From positions 3,968,001 to 4,032,000 of the forward strand of contig NC_088936.1 in assembly GCF_033473495.1 (NCBI RefSeq): DNA of 64,000 nucleotides. The letters run 5' to 3'. The translations under genes were made by a program, and so were the position numbers. Shown piece after piece: positions 56,026 through 64,000 of this stretch; position 1 is the first letter of the stretch; the number at the start of each line of letters is the position of its first letter. The notes beneath the pieces are model-generated. The model made no database searches. It saw only the letters and a program-made list of their open reading frames with translations, and was not told where the DNA came from. This DNA comes from Cercospora beticola. Taxonomy: Eukaryota; Ascomycota; Dothideomycetes; Mycosphaerellales; Mycosphaerellaceae.

Positions 56026-57591
56026 ATGGACGCTCCTTCCACCCCGCCACAGCGGTTCACCCGCCCACGCACCCCACCAACGCCACTGCACGGCGACGCC
56101 TACAACGGCCTGCACCCATACAAGCCTGCATCCCCGCCTGCATCACCTGCACCACCTGCTCGCCCGCAGATGCACGGCGGAAGCAAGTCGGCACGATCCG
56201 GCGACAACGGTAATTTCCCCTCAACAATAGGACAATAGGATGTTCATCCACAATACTAACTTCTTTTCTCAGATGCCACTGCTTCCGACATGTTGCCAAC
56301 TCCATCTAAGACTCCGTCTTTGACTCCAGCACAGAAGCGTGCGCGTGCCTCAAGTATCCAGTATTCGCCACGTGCCTTGCACTTTCAACCAGAGAATCCA
56401 AACGACAGTATGCCGACTCCGCGCATCGCTCGCAAGAACAAGTTCATCCGCCTGGACGACGACGACGGTCTCGACATTGGCCGTCCGAACAAGAGCGCCA
56501 AGTCCGACATTCAAATCTACACCGAAGTCCAGGCCAGAGTTCCAGAGGATGACTCGTCAGACGACAACGTCTTTCGCGATGTCCCACGTGGTCGCACTAC
56601 TACCGTCTCAGAGCCAGTCTACCAAAACCGTGGTGGTGGCGACTGGGATTCTCCGAGTCCACCGCGCCAGCGCCCACGCAAGACCGTTGATGAGTTGGTC
56701 GAGGAAGCGCGCATGCAGGCAGCTGTCAACCGCGGAGAGGGCATGTTTTTCATGTAGTAAGTGCTGTATCCGACCTTCTGTGACTCGTACTGACTCGTTT
56801 GCAGCCGTGGTAAGAAATGCTTCCGCAAATTCGCAGATGTTGAGGGCGTCGAGGATGCCGGTGCCTCCTCTCGCGAACAGCAGCAGCTCAAGCGTGCAAT
56901 TGGCCACTCTGCTCATCGTGGCTTGACTCGCAGCAACATCGAACCTCGTCTGCTGTGGCCACAGGCAAGCCAGACAAGCTACACCGACGAGGAGGCAGAA
57001 ACAGACGTCGACATGCCAGACCAGCGCACCACGATGACCGAGTCACAAGAGCATGACTCTGGTGTGTCTTTCGCCGGCCCAGCCGTGCATGCCACTCCGG
57101 TCAAGCAGAGCAAGTCGAAGCGCAAGCCAATGATCAGCCCCCCGACTACCGCTCGCACCACAAGACAGTCACGCTTTGATGATGTGCCAAGCTTCGAGGA
57201 AACGCTCGAGGCCGATGATGAAGCACCAGCTGAGCCCATCTTGCCTACTCCGCAGCGCAGCTCACGCAAGAAGAAGGTCACCATCAATGACTTTCCGGTC
57301 TTTGAAGACCATACTTCGGACACCGCCGTGCCATCAACACCAGGCCGCGCCCGCAACACGCGCAACGAGCCTCAGCTCACTCCGATCGTCGAAGGCAGTG
57401 AGGAGCCAGTTTCTGCTGGTAACACTTCACCCACTGCCGCTAGCAGCGACCGCCGCAGCAAGCGTAGCCCATTCGACAGCTGGCAGCGCACCAAGGCTGG
57501 CACGAAGCGTGGGGCTGTCGCTGACGCTGCCGGCGACGGAAAAGTCAAGTGCCCTCGCAGCAGCACGCGTACGAACCCGTCTCGAGCCTAG
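56026..57591 (+). CDS. Orphan S/T-P-rich, probably nuclear protein, 484 aa
   Basis: Three exons (56026-56209, 56273-56756, 56805-57591), introns 63 and 48 bp, in frame. The second intron starts within the TA of an apparent TAG, so unspliced reading stops falsely at 56757. The protein opens with MDAPSTPPQRFTRPRTPPTP and has very many S/T-P sites (MLPTPSKTPSLTPAQKRARA), suggesting CDK or MAPK control. A conserved-looking segment spans about 205-250: RKTVDELVEEARMQAAVNRG then EGMFFMYRGKKCFRKFADVE. Basic clusters (KQSKSKRKPM, RSSRKKKVTINDFPVFED) could be nuclear signals. No known domain; function not assigned. Codon use and the two phase-consistent introns support a real gene. Confidence 0.75.
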
Positions 57592-58334
57592 GTAGCCGAC
57601 CAGCTTCGTCGCATGCAATTCTGACGGCCTCAATGATCGACTACAACCTGTTCGATACATTAATACCTTGCATCACAACACGGTTACAGATGGCGCAAAA
57701 TTCTTTCACACGACAAAGGGATACCCACGGATGGCGCTTTTGCATTTTTGCACGACTTTTCACTTCTGAATTTCTCACACCGCACTTGGCTGTTCTCTCT
57801 CGACTGGCTTTGATCGTGTACGAGACTACTAGAATGGATGGGCTCTAGCGATGGCGCTTCACAGGTGTTTCAGGATGGAGAAATGGATCAGAAAGAGTGA
57901 TTGAGATTCAGGCGCTTTGCGCGTTTGGCAGCTCAGCCTTTGGGCATTGCCTTCACTGAATTGGCGGGATTTCTGAGGCATGGACAGGAACTGCATCACT
58001 GGCATTGTTTTTCATCGCGATTGTTTTCTCTCTGCCGCCGACGCCTACGGGCTGGCTGGGTGGCTGGCGGTCAGGTCAGGTCTGGGTGTTAGATACTTGG
58101 GCCGGGCGAGAACCTGTACTGCTGGAAGTACTGCTACTGCAAACTACGCACAGCGTCGACAACAACGATGTAGAACGAATGAAATGCAACACTATGCGAC
58201 CCTGAAACATTGTATTTCGTTTCCGTTCATGTGTCGTTGCTATCTTGCGTTTCTTGCGCCGTTTGTACCCGACGATTGTTTGCTGATTCTGCTCGAAATG
58301 ACCTTATTGCTTCCATGTACTTCTGACTGGTACC
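57592..58334. other. Intergenic, convergent 3' ends
   Basis: 3' flanks of the S/T-P-rich gene and the Cys-rich secreted peptide. No gene supported. Confidence 0.4.
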
Positions 58335-58728
58335 TCATTCTCGACAGACGCATTGACAGGATGAATAGCCCGCCGCGTTGGTGATGCACTGCAGTCACAG
58401 ATGGATGTGTCAGAATTCTATTGCCTGTAACTACTCCCTTACGCATGTCCACACGATGCTGGTTTCTCACGCGGAATGAGGACTTACTGTCGAACCCGCA
58501 CAGCTCCGATTGAAAGGTGCTTTACATCTGTTGGCGCAGCAATATGCTGGGCAGGGGACGCAGGAGCGTTTGTCTAGTGCCTGGGAGGGGAGAAGAGATG
58601 TGAGTAGGTTGATAATGTCGGATCATTATGTTCGGTCTGTGCTCAGGACTGACATTATCGGATGATGGGAGCGCGAAGGATACAGTTGCGAGCAGAGCGC
58701 TGGTGAGGAAGAGAATGGAAGACTTCAT
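58335..58728 (-). CDS. Small secreted Cys-rich peptide (effector-like), 73 aa
   Basis: Three exons on the minus strand (58728-58654, 58580-58488, 58388-58335); introns 73 bp (GTCAGT..CCCAG) and 99 bp (GTAAGT..TGCAG). All three junctions fall at codon boundaries. Residues 1-20 form a clean signal peptide (MKSSILFLTSALLATVSFAL). A short propeptide ends in LDKR, a Kex2-type site at about 27-30. The mature 43 residues hold ten cysteines: CVPCPAYCCANRC, one Cys after KAPFNRS, then CITNAAGYSS and a terminal C-x-C-x-C. Pattern C-x2-C-x3-CC-x3-C-x7-C-x4-C-x9-C-x-C-x-C. This is the profile of secreted fungal Cys-rich effectors or antimicrobial-type peptides; I know no named family with this spacing. 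A TATATA element lies about 110 bp upstream. Confidence 0.78.
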
Positions 58729-59568
58729 GTTGAGGTTTTGTGGAAGTAGGAGGCGAATGTTGTTTGCGCTTGTATGAGATAAGAACGATGATGGGCCAGC
58801 CTTTAGAGCTTTGAGTGTCTGCACTTTATAGCTCCATATATACAATCTTGACCGGTCTGTTCACAAGTAGCCGACTCTACCTATTCCTGCGGTCTATTAG
58901 GCTCGCCCTGCTTGTGCCTCGCTTGCACCTGGTGGCATCAACATCCATTTGCTATCGTGCTCTGAACATCTCCGTGGCTGGCTGGACTGGAGCTATAACC
59001 TCAACTCATGACCTGCGCCATCTGCAGTGAGAGGGCACTGATCTGGTCAAGCTTGAGGAGAAGCTTGACAGGTGTGGTGACACGAAGTGTCCTTATACGA
59101 GGTTGCCAAGGTGTGGCTTGCGAAGTCGATAGTAGAGTCGAGCGGTATTGCGGCTCTATTGGACATTTCAGCTGTGCTGATGACTGATGGGGGCCAGGAG
59201 CGGTCTATTGTTTGGGCAGCTGTGTTCGGTCATGGGCACCAGTGCCAGATGTTCAAGTTGCGTCCACCTGAAGGAGCTGCAACTCCTTGCATTCAGCTCA
59301 TGGCAACCCCTCTGAGGATTTCTCTTGCGGGTGAGCACCGGGCGTCGATCGGCTGACGATCAAGAAGGCCGGCTCGAAGCATTCAAAAGCTGATGTAGAG
59401 TGTGGCCATTCAGGTAATTCTTTCGACTGGATCCAATCGACTGGTCTGGCAATCAAGGTTCTTTGCTGGCATCGGCGCCCAAGTGGCCATGGATACAGTT
59501 AGAGCGGTCAAGTACCATTAGCACAGGAATGGCCGGGAACGAGTTGCCAAATAGAGTGCCTAAGTAGT
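58729..59568. promoter_or_regulatory. Intergenic; promoter of the Cys-rich peptide
   Basis: ATATATA at 58836-58842 serves the minus-strand secreted peptide (about 108 bp from its ATG). The rest, to 59568, holds no supportable gene. Confidence 0.4.
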
Positions 59569-60235
59569 TCAAGAGGGCTGCTGTGTGCCGACCATGCTCT
59601 CTTGCCAGTGCCTCTCATACTCGTCGGGTCGCTCGGATAGCCACTGTCTCTGCTGACCGCCTTGCCTGATTTGCTCCAGCAAATCTTGCGTTTTCTTTTC
59701 TACTTCTTCCAGCGAAAGTCGTGGCGTGCCTTGAGGAAAGTGGCCTGGCTTGTAGGCTCGATCAGACCAGCCGTTCCGTACGGCAGCACTGGGATCTGTG
59801 GCATCGTCTACTACATCATCAACCAGTTTCACAGGCGCCGCAGGAGCATCTTTCGACTGCAATGTCGACTTGAAGACTGGCTTCTTCTTGCCACTTGAAG
59901 CTGTCGAGGCGCCAGCACCAGCGAGTGAGATGGACTTCAGTCCAGATTCTGCGTTGGCCTTCTCCTCTGCGGCACGTTGGCGAGCAGCAGCAGAAGGATC
60001 TTTGGTAAGGTTTCGCATTTCTTTGAGTCGCTTGCGGTGCTGATGGTCGTAGGAATTCTCGTGGGCTTCAAATTCGGGCATTCGCGCGTAGCCCTTCTGG
60101 CATAGTTCGCAAAAGAACGCTTTGCGTGCTTCTCTTGCTGATTCTGTTGCCGCCTCGGGTAGAGTATGGCCGCGCTGGGACGATTGTTAGTGATGTGTCT
60201 TGGGTTGTTCTTTGCGAGTGTCCTACTGGCGCCAT
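59569..60235 (-). CDS. C2H2/U1-type zinc-finger protein, 204 aa
   Basis: Two exons: a 9-nt first exon ATGGCGCCA (60235-60227) and 60174-59569, joined over a 52-bp intron with TCACTAAC branch and CCCAG acceptor. The splice restores MAPRGHTLPEAATESAREAR before the zinc finger. The finger is FFCELCQKGYARMPEFEAHE then NSYDHQHRKRLKEM: Cys-x2-Cys, His-x6-His spacing of the U1-like/matrin class, which often binds RNA or double-stranded nucleic acid and sits in spliceosome-associated proteins. Basic helix follows, then Ala/Ser-rich linker, LVDDVVDDATDPSAAVRNGW and a C-terminal helix (EEVEKKTQDLLEQIRQGGQQ, WLSERPDEYERHW). Nuclear RNA role is inference. Divergent from MCP1, 256 bp between starts. Confidence 0.85.
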
Positions 60236-60491
60236 GTTGGTCGCAGTTGCGCGATAGACCTCGTGAGGTATCTCAATTCAGTTAGATCCAACTGATATCC
60301 ACAAAAACAAGTCTTGCTTGACTCTTTGACGCGATGATATGGAAAGTGGAACAGGATGTATTCACCGGGCAGACTCGACCCACGGAGCGGGCCCAGCTCC
60401 GCCCGCTTATACACCTTGTCTCAATTCTATTGGCGTGGTCTCGCATGTGAAGAGCAGCACCATCATCGCCAACACTCGTCCATCTACCGCA
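60236..60491. promoter_or_regulatory. Compact bidirectional promoter (zinc finger / MCP1)
   Basis: Only 256 bp between the two divergent start codons. No TATA box is evident. Confidence 0.5.
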
Positions 60492-61409
60492 ATGGACGAC
60501 CTCAGCGAGCTGGAGAAGCTCGAATCTGGGCTACACGAACTCGAGCCGATACCAACAGACACGATCTCGCTGAACGATGCCTCCACCGACGAGAAATCAC
60601 GTCTTCCACGAAGCAGCACAACCGGGCTAGGCCTGTCGCAACACTCGGCAATATGGTATCTCCAACGAGTGCAGAAATATTCATCCTACGTGTTTACGGC
60701 TTTCGCGACGATGCACATCACCAACACGTCAATAGTACCGCTTCTCACTCAGAGCGTTCCAGCCTCAGAGCCGTACCTCCTCCTCACGAGGCCGTACTAC
60801 CAATCGCCCGGAGTTGAGCCCTTGATGGTCGCGTTACCACTGTGGGGTCATATCCTATCCGGCGTAGCAATTCGAGTCATCAGAAGGAATCAGAACGCGA
60901 AAAGATATGGAGACGCATACAGTCAAGAGAACAAAGCCAGCTTCTTCACGAAGTTCTGGCCAAAGGTCTCGGGTACCAGTAGGTTGGGATATATCTTCGT
61001 GCCACTTGCACTAGGTCACATTGTGCTCAATCGAGCCATACCACGCGCATACAAATCTGGAGGCGGCAATGTGGATCTAGCATACGTGAGCCACGCGTTT
61101 GCGAAGCATCCGATCGTGTCCTTTGCTGGGTTTGCGGCGCTGCTGAGTGTGGGCTGTTTCCATATGACCTGGGGATATGCGAAATACTTTGGCTGGACGC
61201 CGGACCAAGTTACAGATACGGGAGCAAAGAGGGAGTTGAGGAAGAAGAGAAGGTGGTATATTATCAATGCTGTTGCTGCTGCCGTCACTGGATTATGGAT
61301 GGCAGGCAGCTTCGGCGTGGTCGCTCGTGGAGGCGAGGCAGCGGGCTGGGTTGCAAGAGAGTACAACGAGATGTACAGGATGATTCCTATTGTTGGGAGA
61401 TGCTTGTAA
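60492..61409 (+). CDS. MCP1: MCP1, mitochondrial outer-membrane lipid-homeostasis protein, 305 aa
   Basis: Single exon; ATG at 60492 (CGCAATGGAC) chosen, with 51 upstream in-frame residues rejected as leader. N-terminal acidic soluble part (MDDLSELEKLESGLHELEPI), then about five TM helices: residues near 60-78 (SAIWYLQRVQKYSSYVFTAF), VALPLWGHILSGVAIRVIRR, LGYIFVPLALGHIVLNRAIP, FAGFAALLSVGCFHMTWGYA and INAVAAAVTGLWMAGSFGVV. WYLQRVQKYSSYVFTAFATM and the GHILSGVAIR motif match yeast Mcp1 (Mdm10-complementing protein 1), which suppresses ERMES mutants and works with Vps13 in lipid transfer to mitochondria. The His pairs in the helices are conserved in the family. Confidence 0.92.
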   Translation: MDDLSELEKLESGLHELEPIPTDTISLNDASTDEKSRLPRSSTTGLGLSQHSAIWYLQRVQKYSSYVFTAFATMHITNTSIVPLLTQSVPASEPYLLLTRPYYQSPGVEPLMVALPLWGHILSGVAIRVIRRNQNAKRYGDAYSQENKASFFTKFWPKVSGTSRLGYIFVPLALGHIVLNRAIPRAYKSGGGNVDLAYVSHAFAKHPIVSFAGFAALLSVGCFHMTWGYAKYFGWTPDQVTDTGAKRELRKKRRWYIINAVAAAVTGLWMAGSFGVVARGGEAAGWVAREYNEMYRMIPIVGRCL

Positions 61410-61750
61410 GAATACAAAAGCATGAATACTAGGCTGCAGTGGTTGCAGTGTACAGGTGTACGAGTACGATTGGGCGTTCAATTTTGAGCATACGCGAAGA
61501 TACCCTGCTCTTTTTGGCATACCGGAAGACGATCACATAGAGGCTATACCGATGTGCTATTGTCAAGGTCCTTCGGTTTAGCTAACTACTTTCTACCACG
61601 AAATCTACAAAGCCTTTAAAGACGATGGGCGAGAGCTTACTTGCGACACGACTGAGATTGGCGACACTGGAGACGTGGGCGAATGCGAGGACGAAGGCAA
61701 GGCTTCATGCGAGACATCAGATCTTCTCTCCTGCCCGGGAATTAGAATTG
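61410..61750. other. Intergenic, convergent 3' ends
   Basis: 3' flanks only. Nothing recognised. Confidence 0.45.
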
Positions 61751-62335
61751 TTAATGGTGCGACAGCTTGGTCTCGGCTCCAAGATGCAGGCTCGATAGCT
61801 TCTTTTGGAATCTGGCCAGACGGTGCATTGGCGACATTCGATGGAGCTGATGTGCTGGCGGAACCTCATCGTATTCGCCGCTGTGATCAGCGGTCTCTCG
61901 CTGCCCTGGAGGCGGCAGGCCTCCCGCCAGTGGAGCATCGAGAGCACGACCAGCCTTTGGGTGTACTGATTGCGATTGTTCGACCATGGAGAGGTCCGAT
62001 TGCGCCTGACGGGAATACTTGGCAGTCATCTGCTTGTTGCCTCTTCTTCTGCGCTGTATGATGCACAGCAACACGACTGCAGCGAAGAGCAGTGGTATCC
62101 CTACTCCAAGTCCGACTCCGAGGCCAATCTTGCTGGCTTCACTGAGCCCTCCGGAACCATCGGGGGAAGCGGACCGCTCGTCGGCGCTTGCAGTCTCACT
62201 ACTAGCTGTTGAAGACATGGTGGCAGTAGCGATGTCGATTGAGGGAATTGCGGTCCCTGCCGTGGCCGTGTCTGGTGCTATGCTCGTCGTCGTTGAAGTG
62301 GCACTCACTGAAGGGAGGGTCAGACTTGCACTGTT
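61751..62335 (-). CDS. S/T-rich single-pass membrane protein, C-terminal exon, 5' end unresolved
   Basis: Minus-strand exon, probably starting after a CTCAG acceptor at 62336-62340. It reads NSASLTLPSVSATSTTTSIA followed by a long Ser/Thr/Ala mucin-like stretch, a TM helix (about 100-122 of the exon, GLGVGLGVGIPLLFAAVVLL) with basic stop-transfer RRRRGNK, and a 90-residue cytosolic tail. The layout is the common fungal surface protein type (short Cys ectodomain, S/T stalk, one TM). Upstream coding sequence is uncertain: a frame with AAAASAANAASGS could be joined via a donor near 62384, and further upstream another stretch (SSKQDDVDFLEATGGFEAVA) may belong to it, but I could not find a phase-consistent model. 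No signal peptide located. Confidence 0.5.
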   Translation of the reverse strand, partial: NSASLTLPSVSATSTTTSIAPDTATAGTAIPSIDIATATMSSTASSETASADERSASPDGSGGLSEASKIGLGVGLGVGIPLLFAAVVLLCIIQRRRRGNKQMTAKYSRQAQSDLSMVEQSQSVHPKAGRALDAPLAGGLPPPGQRETADHSGEYDEVPPAHQLHRMSPMHRLARFQKKLSSLHLGAETKLSHH

Positions 62336-63214
62336 CTGAGAATGGCATGGAATGCGCACCGCCAGCAGTAATGGCGCTCGCTACACTGCCGCTCGCTGCA
62401 TTGGCTGCACTTGCCGCCGCTGCCTGGGCTGAAGCCACTGCTTCGGAATGCTTCGATGCTTGAAACTCTTGGAAGGAGTTCTAACGCCTTTGGAGAACTG
62501 CTTCTTCGGGATCTCTTCTCGGACCTTCTTCTTCTCCTCTGGTTCCACGAATCCACCTCAAGAACGTGGCAACAGCCTCAAATCCTCCGGTCGCCTCAAG
62601 AAAGTCAACGTCGTCTTGTTTGCTGCTCGCAGCCTCGCACAGCCTGCTGAAAAACGGCATGCCTGATCATTTGAGATGAGCAGCACAGATGAGGGTAGCA
62701 GAGAAGATCAATACTCGTTGGTGAGACAGGCATTGCAGCGCATCCTGAAGTCAGCGCGGCTGTGTTCGTGCTGACGGCCTCTCGAGCCCTTCTCTCCAGT
62801 AGTAATACAGATCCTAGTCTATTCAGCCGCACAATGCATCCCACATGCCAGTGGGTCTCAGCTGTCCATCCTGATCGCGCACAGGAGCTCAAGCTACAGC
62901 ATCTTGCACAACGACCGGCAATCGCTCGTGTATTGAGCGAAATTGAATCGTTCCGTGCTCACGTATATGATGCAGAGCAGTGAAGTCGTTGCCTCTGGCA
63001 TGTGCTGCTAATCTTTGCTGAATCAGGAAGTTACTGAAAAGCGCTACAGCTGCAGTGCTCTACCATTCCCATGGAAACGTGGGACGAAAAGGTTGGTTCC
63101 TGGAATTATATTAAGAATTACCGCTGCTTGCTGTCATTCCGGTCCACAGCTGCTATCTGTTACATTACGCAGTGTTGCATATACCTGCACGCAAAAACAT
63201 TAACCCGAACACGT
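62336..63214. other. Region holding unresolved 5' part of the S/T-rich gene
   Basis: Probably contains 5' exons of the left gene on the minus strand between about 62350 and 62700; overlapping open frames prevent a firm model. The remainder to 63214 shows no gene. Confidence 0.3.
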
Positions 63215-64000
63215 CTACTTCTCATACTCGTCCAGCCGCTCCTTCAAGGACACGTTATTCCACAGCAGAGTACCAGATGTAGCGTCTCGGCTGAGCACCG
63301 GCAAGCCCACCTGCTCGACCACGAAGCTGCTCGCCACGCTCGCTTTCGCAGCCGCTTCGACCGCATCTCCGTCGTTCTGCAGCAGCTCCATCGCTAAAGC
63401 GCCGAGGAATGCATTCCCAGCCCCTGTCGGATCCACCACGCGCTTCCGGTCAGCCGCAGCATAAAATGCATCCACCCAGGTCATATCGATCTGGACAGCA
63501 CCCGCTGCATTCAACGAGCGAGTGGCAATCAACGCGCCATATTCGCCAGCGCGCACGATGCACAGCTGCTCGAGGTGTGCGTCGGCAGCCTCATCGTTCA
63601 GGTAGGCGGCAACACAGCTCTGGATATGCTGTCGGCCGACCTCCGGCTTCGCTTGATCCACCTCGGATTGCAATCGACCGCATAATGCTGCCAGCTCCAG
63701 ATGATTTGGCGAGAATATGTCGACCAGCTTGCTCGCTTCCACGTGAGCAGCTAGATCGTTAGGCCTGCAGAGCGCGGGCAAGGGTTCCCAAATGAGCAGT
63801 GGTCTTGCTGTGATGCCCTGCGCTTTTCTGAGGTCGAGCAGTTCGGTGATGTGCTGTTTGAGTCTCTCGGGGCTGGATAGGAAGTGAAATGCCATCGAAT
63901 GGAGCAAAGGCTGAGGCAAGTCGCCAGGAGTTGGCTGCAGCACTGGAGTCGTATATCCGAACGTTTTGTCTACAGATGTATTCAGCAGCAGACACGACAA
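63215..64000 (-). CDS. PfkB-family sugar kinase, MAK32-like, C-terminal part (cut by window end)
   Basis: Minus-strand frame open to the window edge; its first codon there is TTG, so the true start lies beyond position 64000. 261 residues seen. Features: FHFLSSPERLKQHITELLD, the VDIFSPNHLELAALCG segment (substrate/ATP lid of the fungal Mak32 type), LCIVRAGEYGALIATR, and the PfkB signature 2 region VVDPTGAGNAFLGALAMELL in which the catalytic Asp of the usual DTxGAGD is represented by Asn (GAGN). Yeast Mak32 is a ribokinase-fold protein needed for maintenance of M1 satellite RNA; biochemical substrate unknown. The GAGN change is shared by Mak32-like proteins as far as I recall, which argues for a divergent or absent kinase activity. 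Confidence 0.85.
   Translation of the reverse strand: MSCLLLNTSVDKTFGYTTPVLQPTPGDLPQPLLHSMAFHFLSSPERLKQHITELLDLRKAQGITARPLLIWEPLPALCRPNDLAAHVEASKLVDIFSPNHLELAALCGRLQSEVDQAKPEVGRQHIQSCVAAYLNDEAADAHLEQLCIVRAGEYGALIATRSLNAAGAVQIDMTWVDAFYAAADRKRVVDPTGAGNAFLGALAMELLQNDGDAVEAAAKASVASSFVVEQVGLPVLSRDATSGTLLWNNVSLKERLDEYEK

Noticed and set aside
1..64000. Search for tRNA, rRNA, CRISPR, transposon ends or integrated viral sequence
   Set aside because: By eye I found no tRNA B-box pairs in a plausible cloverleaf, no repeat-spacer array, no long terminal or inverted repeats and no reverse transcriptase or transposase motifs. A tRNAscan or repeat-masking run would be decisive.

Overview
The window is a 64 kb piece of a filamentous ascomycete chromosome. 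Genes are split by many very short spliceosomal introns (mostly 47-125 bp, GT donors, CTAAC/CTGAC-type branch sites, YAG acceptors), sit on both strands and are separated by 0.1-1.7 kb gaps. The gene content (NTE1, PAF1, Lunapark, DUO1, MCP1, NHP6, a hydrophobin, a Zn2Cys6 regulator, S/T-rich single-pass surface proteins) is typical of Pezizomycotina. A plant-associated or saprobic Dothideomycete is my best guess, as inference only. I joined exons by hand and checked that each multi-exon model closes in frame. I saw no operons, CRISPR array, rRNA, tRNA or intact transposon.

Left third (1-22 kb): an AIM9-like phosphotransferase with an altered catalytic loop, an acyl-CoA dehydrogenase, an XPG/asteroid-type nuclease, the HMG-box protein NHP6, a CSC1/OSCA cation channel, a single-pass S/T-rich membrane protein, an F-box-like protein, a tubulin-tyrosine-ligase-domain protein (Pby1-like) and a short hydrophobin. 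About 0.9 kb beyond the hydrophobin lies a stretch that reads like a conserved protein but is broken by two in-frame TAGs and a frame change: a probable pseudogene.

Middle (22-42 kb): a WW-domain protein, a Zn2Cys6 transcription factor with a GC-AG intron, a salicylate-hydroxylase-type FAD monooxygenase that converges on it, the large lysophospholipase NTE1 sharing a 0.4 kb bidirectional promoter with PAF1, a DUF7918-like nuclear protein, an orphan 252-aa protein and a GPI-anchored Kre9/Knh1-type wall protein.

Right third (42-64 kb): a HbpS/GlcG-like protein, Lunapark, a long disordered protein, a 24-residue metallothionein split over two exons, an allantoate-type MFS permease, a DyP-type peroxidase, a small disordered protein with a 5' UTR intron, the DASH subunit DUO1, an orphan S/T-P-rich protein, a three-exon secreted peptide with ten cysteines and a Kex2-like site (effector-like), a C2H2 zinc-finger protein divergently paired with MCP1, another S/T-rich single-pass membrane protein with an unresolved 5' end, and the 3' part of a PfkB-family kinase (MAK32-like) cut by the window edge.

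The most interesting objects are those too small or too split to appear as long reading frames: the ten-cysteine secreted peptide, the metallothionein, and the broken gene near 20.4-21.2 kb.
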